Below, piece after piece: positions 25,476 through 64,000 of a stretch of DNA of 64,000 bases. Source of the stretch: Prochilodus magdalenae (Eukaryota > Chordata > Actinopteri > Characiformes > Prochilodontidae); NCBI GenBank assembly GCA_024036415.1, contig JAMWET010003455.1:447001-511000 (forward strand), in the 5' to 3' direction. The stretch's first letter is position 1. Every line of letters starts with the position of its first letter. Below the pieces are notes generated by a model. It saw only the letters and a program-made list of their open reading frames with translations. It ran no database searches and had not been told where the DNA came from. The position numbers and the translations under genes are program-made.

Positions 25476-26045
25476 ATATGATATTTATTGAGCTGCACAT
25501 ACAGAAGTAGTGTCTCTCAGTATGTCATTGGGCCGCCGTGCTTTCTGATGCAGCATGTCTGCATGAAATTGTAGTGGTTCCTAATAGTGTCCTGTGATAA
25601 TCCATCCCATGCAGCGTGAATATCCTTACCCAGATTTGTTGTTCATCTCCACCAGGACAAAAGCGGGACTCATCACTGAAGATGATCTGCTGCTATTCTG
25701 AGATACTCCATGACAGTCTAGCACAAACCATTGCAGTCTTTGGCAATGCTGACGTGGGGTTAAGGGCAGTTGTTGTAATGTAATGCAATGTGTGCATGTA
25801 GTCCTGCATCATGCAGCCATCTGTCAATGGTGCTGGCACTAACATCATGACTCATGGAGGGATCACTGCTTATCTCATATCTGCACTCATGACTGGGTCA
25901 GTCAGGTTCAGTGATAAGGCTCGTCCCTGGTTACATCACATGTGCGGCTGAGTGTGAAACCTGAATCCTTCACTTGTCTCACAATCCTGCCGATTCCTTC
26001 AGGGTAGAGCTGTTTATGAAGCTATTCTTTTAATAATGGCTGCAT
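25476..26045 (-). mobile_element. Decayed Tc1-like element, copy 3 of the VSASTI family
   Basis: It aligns by eye along its whole length with 19930-20445 (atttattgagctgcacatac, taatccatcccatg, tggtgctggcactaac, ggtcagtcaggttcagtgat). This copy keeps part of the core: on the minus strand it encodes IIFSDESRF, the second catalytic Asp motif, at about 25690-25664. Frames are broken. Confidence 0.75.
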
Positions 26046-27880
26046 ATGTATCATGTAAATAATCTGCTGTTATGAACTGCTGTATTTAAATGAGAGCTCC
26101 AGCATTACTGTGTATCTCAGTGGATCAGTGGTAAACAAAGTCATTCTAGACTCTCTAGCTCTGTTTTAGAGAATCTTACCAAGTCAGAATAGCTCCTATT
26201 GGTGCAGACAGGAACCAGACGGCTGAAGCATATAAAGCCTCTGAAGCATTGAATGCCTTTAAAAGCCCGCTCACAGAAAGTTACCCCGTGAAATAGTTTT
26301 GAATAGATTGCTGGAGTTTTAAGATGAACGTTAAGCCTCAGGCTTATTTTCATTTGTTTACTCTGAAAGAACAGAGCCTTGTTAAGGAAAATATTTCCCA
26401 AAGACAACACATTTTTCCAGTTTCACCAGTTTTTCCACATAATCCACATCACATATATAGAGTATTAAATCACTACCACCACCACTGTGCAGAAACGTGT
26501 GTTGGGGTGACTCTATACCATGAACTATTTCACAGCTCAGAGTGACTTTATTTACATCTCTGACTTTTTTACATTTCTGTAGATGTCAATCACGTCCCTG
26601 CTGTCACAAACAAATCCTCATGGTGGCATTTCTCATTTTTCTGTTTTTGGTGATTTGGAAGTTCCTGTTGACTTTTAAATAGATTCTGTTTGTATACAAT
26701 TTCATGATGAAGTGGAATCCCAACATGGCTTGTATAAAAGTCTGGTTCCAAAGTAAAGTAGGTTTTTCCTTCTCTGGTGATTACACTAGATTACATTAGA
26801 GATACAGAGTTCTGTTCTGAAAGCATTGACATGCTGTTACTTGTGTATGCAGATCACTGGTTACTATGGTGAAATAAAGTCTGAAGTAAAAATACCCTGA
26901 GAAAAAAACCTTAGAGGAAGTAGGAAACACACTGTGGTTAATACTATACAGTGTACAGTAGTGATCATATACAGTAGAACTGCAGTGGTACATCCAGCAT
27001 CTATCATCAGAGGAACTGCTTCTTAGACTGTAGTCTTCCCTTCTGATGCAATGTGAATGACTATCAGCTGCTATCACCGTTTTCATACAATAGCCTTGGC
27101 CACAAAACAGGCTATTAGGAATGAATTGTTTATAATTTAATTGTAACTGAGTAAAAACTAGACCCCCTCATCACAGTAGGAAGTAGTCCAGCATGGCCTA
27201 ACACACATCAACTGTTAAAGTTTTGAAATGTGAATACTCCACACATGCAGCTGTAAGCTTTACTACCAGAGTTTGTGGACAGCTCAACCAAGAGCTGAAC
27301 AAATGCACAGGCGAGTTGGATTCTTCAGAGTTGGGGAGTTCAACACAACATCAGTAAAAACAATGTCCAAGCCATGTGGACCTACACGGTAGAATAGAAT
27401 TACAGGGGTTTGCTGTTCGTGAGAGTGACAGAGGTTCATCAAGCTTTGAGACCAACTGGATGAGACCAAGCTCTTTCTCTTCAGGCATTTGGCATCTGGA
27501 CAAAGTTCTCCAAAGTTACATAATGCAATAGCAGTGAGGGGGAAAAAGACATCAAAATGAATCGCCCTAATTTATTTACATGAAATCTGTAATAATGTTT
27601 GATTAATCTGTGAATACGAGCTCTCTTAAAATTCACATTGAGCAACACATACTGTATGTCTCTCATTTCATAAAAGAAAATGTTTGACTAAAAACCATAA
27701 TAAACTAACATGCTTTATCTCTCGCCCCAGATGCAGTCAGCCAATGTGATGTGTTTGAGATTAGATCTTTCTCAGTTTCTTTAGTTTACATTTCATACAG
27801 TTCACATTCTATCAAACGCTGGGGCACCACTAATCACATCTCATCAAAGACATGCAACACCACAACAGATCAAAGAAAGC
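26046..27880. other. Unassigned intergenic stretch
   Basis: No gene recognised. Around 26700-26770 a block (gtctggttccaaagtaaagtagg) faintly resembles the palindromic MITE core. Confidence 0.35.
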
Positions 27881-27889
27881 TGTGAATGT

Positions 27890-28165
27890 TTTTATTATAC
27901 TTTTATTTACACTTAATGCTCCACAGCCTCCTGCCTGAGGGGAGTGGGACAGAAAGTGAGTGTAGTGGGTGAGTGGGGTCCTTCATCATGCAGGTGGCCT
28001 TCTTCCTGCATCTGAAGGTGTAGATGTCCGTGGTGGTGGGAAGGCTGACTTCGACAGACCTCTGTGCAGCCTTCACCACCCTCTGCAGAGCTTTCCTGTC
28101 TGCAGCAGAGCAGCTTCCGTGCCACACGTTGATGCTAGAGCATAGGACTCTCTCAACCAATGTGT
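27890..28165 (-). pseudogene. LINE reverse-transcriptase C-terminal fragment
   Basis: The minus-strand frame 28160-27903 reads VERVLCSSINVWHGSCSAAD, RKALQRVVKAAQRSV, ATCMMKDPTHPLHSL and PSGRRLWSIKCK-stop. This is the C-terminal end of a fish non-LTR retrotransposon ORF (pattern AL.RVV..AQ, DP.HP.H.L, PSGRR). It is 5'-truncated, as LINE copies usually are; its 5' side abuts the minisatellite. Confidence 0.8.
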
Positions 28166-28830
28166 ATACTGTGTAGACTGTATAGTGTAAACGTCTGTGT
28201 GTGTATATGTGGAGTCATTGTGTATAATGTGTATACTGTGTAGACGGTATAGTGTAAATGTCTGTGCGTGTATATGTGGAGTCATTGTGTATAATGTGTA
28301 TGCTGTGTAGATTGTATAGTGTAAACGTCTGTGCGTGTATATGTGAAGTCATTGTGTATAATGTGTATGCTGTGTAGACTGTATAGTGTAAACGTCTGTG
28401 TGTGTATATGTGGAGTCATTGTGTATAATGCGTATACTGTGTAGACTGTATAGTGTAAACGTCTGTGTGTGTATATGTGGAGTCATTGTGTATAATGTGT
28501 ATACTGTGTAGATTGTATAGTGTAAACGTCTGTGTGTGTATATGTGGAGTCATTGTGTATAATGTGTATACTGTGTAGATTGTATAGTGTAAACGTCTGT
28601 GCGTGTATATGTGGAGTCATTGTGTATAATGTGTATGCTGTGTAGATTGTATAGTGTAAACATCTGTGTGTGTATATGTGGAGTCATTGTGTATAATGTG
28701 TATACTGTGTAGATTGTATAGTGTAAATGTCTGTACGTGTATATGTGGAGTCATTGTGTATAATGCATATACTGTGTAGACTGTATAGTGTAAACGTCTG
28801 TACATGTATATGTGGAGTCATTGTGTAGAA
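28161..28830. repeat. 67-bp minisatellite, about 10 units
   Basis: The unit begins tgtgtatactgtgtagactg and includes gtgtaaacgtctgtg and atgtggagtcattgtgtata. The period is 67 bp (28161, 28228 and so on to about 28830), with few substitutions between units (acgtctgtgt/acgtctgtgc, tagactg/tagattg). Confidence 0.93.
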
Positions 28831-30240
28831 TATGGACTGTCAGTCAGTTATGTGTATATTGGTGCACAATTCCTGGTGTGTGTCAACATGCTTGGCCTGT
28901 AAACCTGATTCTGATATTCCAGGATTTGTTCTAAACGCTTGTACTAGTAAGTGGCTGAGAGGTAAACAGAGTCATTTAGAGTGGCTTGATGTGAAGGGGA
29001 GTTTAACATACAGGATACAGATTTCTATACATTGGTGGAGTTGAGAAGCAGGAGTCACGTCTAGAGCCATTTTCTTTATTATCTAATTGCACCACCAATC
29101 CCAGCTAGCAGGGAACCTACCCAGAACTTTGGTTAATGTTCTAGTATTTATTTCTGGTCGTCAAAAACATAAATGCATTTGGTTAGTAAACATAACTAGT
29201 GCCAGTAAAGAATCACGTTTGAACGAGCACTGCTACAGGCTCATAATGATAGAGCATATTACACACTGTGAATCAGCTGTGCAGCTGATATTCTAAACAC
29301 AGCATTTCTGGATTATATACAGAGCAAACAGCATGTAGCAGCATGCAAATACAGGCTTCAGTATATCAGTGTCTCCATCTGCTGGTGTATGTCGTGTATA
29401 GCATGCTTACCTAAAACGGGAACATTGTTTAGTTGAATGAATGATCTATTAGAGTTTACCCCAACCAGACTATTATATACCACAGACTGTGGTTTTAAAA
29501 GCCACACCATGCTTATTTCAGCTTGTTTATAGCTATAAGTAATCTTTCAGAAACACCCAGCCATAAAATGAGGTAAGATGAAATTGTGAAGCAGTGTTTC
29601 TCCACTCAGGTTCTTTAGGCACCCTGCCCTGTACAGTCTGTGGATCCCCTGCTTTAATCCACCCCCTGCAATTCTGAAAGGGTTATTGATAAATATTTTC
29701 AAAGACAGTGTTCTAAATGACCAATTTCTACCTCTATCACTAAGACAGTATCTTTAAGAGTGATGTATCCCAAATCGCTTCTGTTCTGACTGGCTTTTTA
29801 AGGTGTATTGAGAAAAACTGAAATTCTTTTGTAATGTTATATTGTAATGCATTGTGTAGTAAACATAGTAATAAAATAACACAGCTGCCATTAATATGAG
29901 TGTGTTTCACTATTCTTGTTGTTGTTCCTGTTGTTGTTGTTATTGCAATAAACACAGTAATAAACAGTGTCTTGATACTAAACTTGATATCAATATGAGT
30001 GTGTGTCAGGGTTACACTAATTATCATTAGTATGTATTTGAATCATTTCATTTTAATCTGTTCATTGTGGAGGGATACATGAAGTTCTAAGGCAAAACAG
30101 TCCCACATTACATTACTGCACTACACTACATTAGAGTTTTCTTTGCTTTAATCTTTTCTAGTAATTATTTACTTTGTTAAAACCACATATGAATGTTGTT
30201 GTTTTTTTGTTTTTTGTTTTTTTTAACCCGAGGCTTTTAT
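28831..30240. other. Unassigned intergenic stretch
   Basis: No gene or bounded repeat recognised. The 3' edge has a T-rich tract at about 30198-30224. Confidence 0.4.
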
Positions 30241-31049
30241 TTTGAAGTGCAGTAAAAGCCTGATGACGCTTGCTTTATTCATGGACAGCTAGCTAGCTGA
30301 GTTAGCTGAGAGGCTAAAGGGTAACAACAGGTAATAACAATGAACGGCGTTTGATCATTTGACAGCCAATTACAGTAATACCTGGGATATCAGAGGCTGT
30401 GTTCATTGGGAAACCGATAATCCAGCAGGTTAGCAGTGTTGGCAAACTCGGGTTACTAATATAGCCGACGTTTTTATTTGTGTTGCTGCTGCTTGTACTG
30501 TTAGCTTAGCTTAGCTAGCTGTCTGCTGTGCTGGCTGGTTTGACAGCTCAGTCATTCAGACTGACGTTTGTGTCTTATGCGACTGAAGACTTAATCATAC
30601 TCAGGATTCTTTCCTTTATTATATTCCTCTGTTTTCGGGTTAGAAACATTCAGTAAAGAAGATAAACGGTTAGCTAACGACAGAAAACCAGAACAGGCTA
30701 AGCTAAGCTGACGCCTTCCATCCTTGAAATGACATATCGTACATTTGGAAACGTTGTGGTTGGTGATTTTGTTTGGTGTTAAAGCTTTTGGAAGCTTCCT
30801 TTTATTTTCTCTGTACTGTTATTAATGTCAAACCGAAAGAGTGAACAGTGTACACTACATTTTCATGACGTATTTCTATGACAGACTGCTAGCTGATCCC
30901 CCAGCATCGTCTGTTATTCCCGTACCAGTCCTAAACGCCTTAATCACTCCAGTGTTTTCTGTGTCCTGTTTTCCAGTCTGATTGAAAAGGCCTCTGAGTG
31001 AAGGAGTCCTGCCTTATTCAGATCTCTCAACCACTTCTAGTGCCTGCCA
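30241..31049 (+). promoter_or_regulatory. heatr5b: Putative heatr5b promoter and 5' UTR region
   Basis: An acceptor tgttttccag ends at 30976, so 30977-31049 is 5' UTR in the first coding exon, and a non-coding exon must lie upstream. CpG dinucleotides seem more frequent here (about 30250-30730) than in the flanking AT-rich DNA. A donor-like AACAG|GTAATA sits at 30330/30331. I cannot fix the transcription start. Confidence 0.4.

Positions 31050-64000
<32,951 letters not shown>

Overview
The window is vertebrate nuclear DNA, most likely from a ray-finned fish. Genes are split by GT-AG introns, protein-coding sequence is sparse, and the non-coding DNA is full of Tc1-like transposon relics, MITEs, LINE and SINE fragments and long CT, CA and TA microsatellites. 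Several of these repeat types are common in teleost genomes. I cannot name the species; an otophysan fish such as a characin or catfish is only a weak guess from repeat style.

Left part (1428-7764, minus strand): a rhodopsin-class GPCR of the leukotriene B4 receptor family. Four coding exons, one only 41 nt long, join in frame to give 392 residues. Its introns hold two copies of a palindromic MITE.

Middle (about 7.8-30.2 kb): a gene-poor interval of more than 20 kb where I find no convincing gene. It holds a third copy of the MITE, three relics of one Tc1-like transposase family, other decayed DNA transposon pieces, a LINE reverse-transcriptase C-terminal fragment beside a 67-bp minisatellite of about ten units, and several microsatellites.

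Right part (31050 to the window end, plus strand): heatr5b, encoding HEAT repeat-containing protein 5B. I placed 34 coding exons that splice into one open frame of 1952 codons. The window stops in the 34th, with roughly 100 C-terminal residues missing by comparison with the human protein (about 2071 aa). One intron uses a GC-AG splice pair. Introns carry two Tc1-like MITEs with the same internal deletion, three copies of a CA-bearing repeat, a tRNA-derived SINE and a roughly 770-bp CT array close to an acceptor site.

The two genes are not functionally linked as far as the sequence shows: one is a surface receptor for a lipid chemoattractant, the other a cytosolic AP-1/clathrin trafficking factor. 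They diverge from the gene-poor interval. I found no new multi-gene system. The most useful observations are the exon structure of the receptor, the repeat families and the splice-site context in heatr5b.
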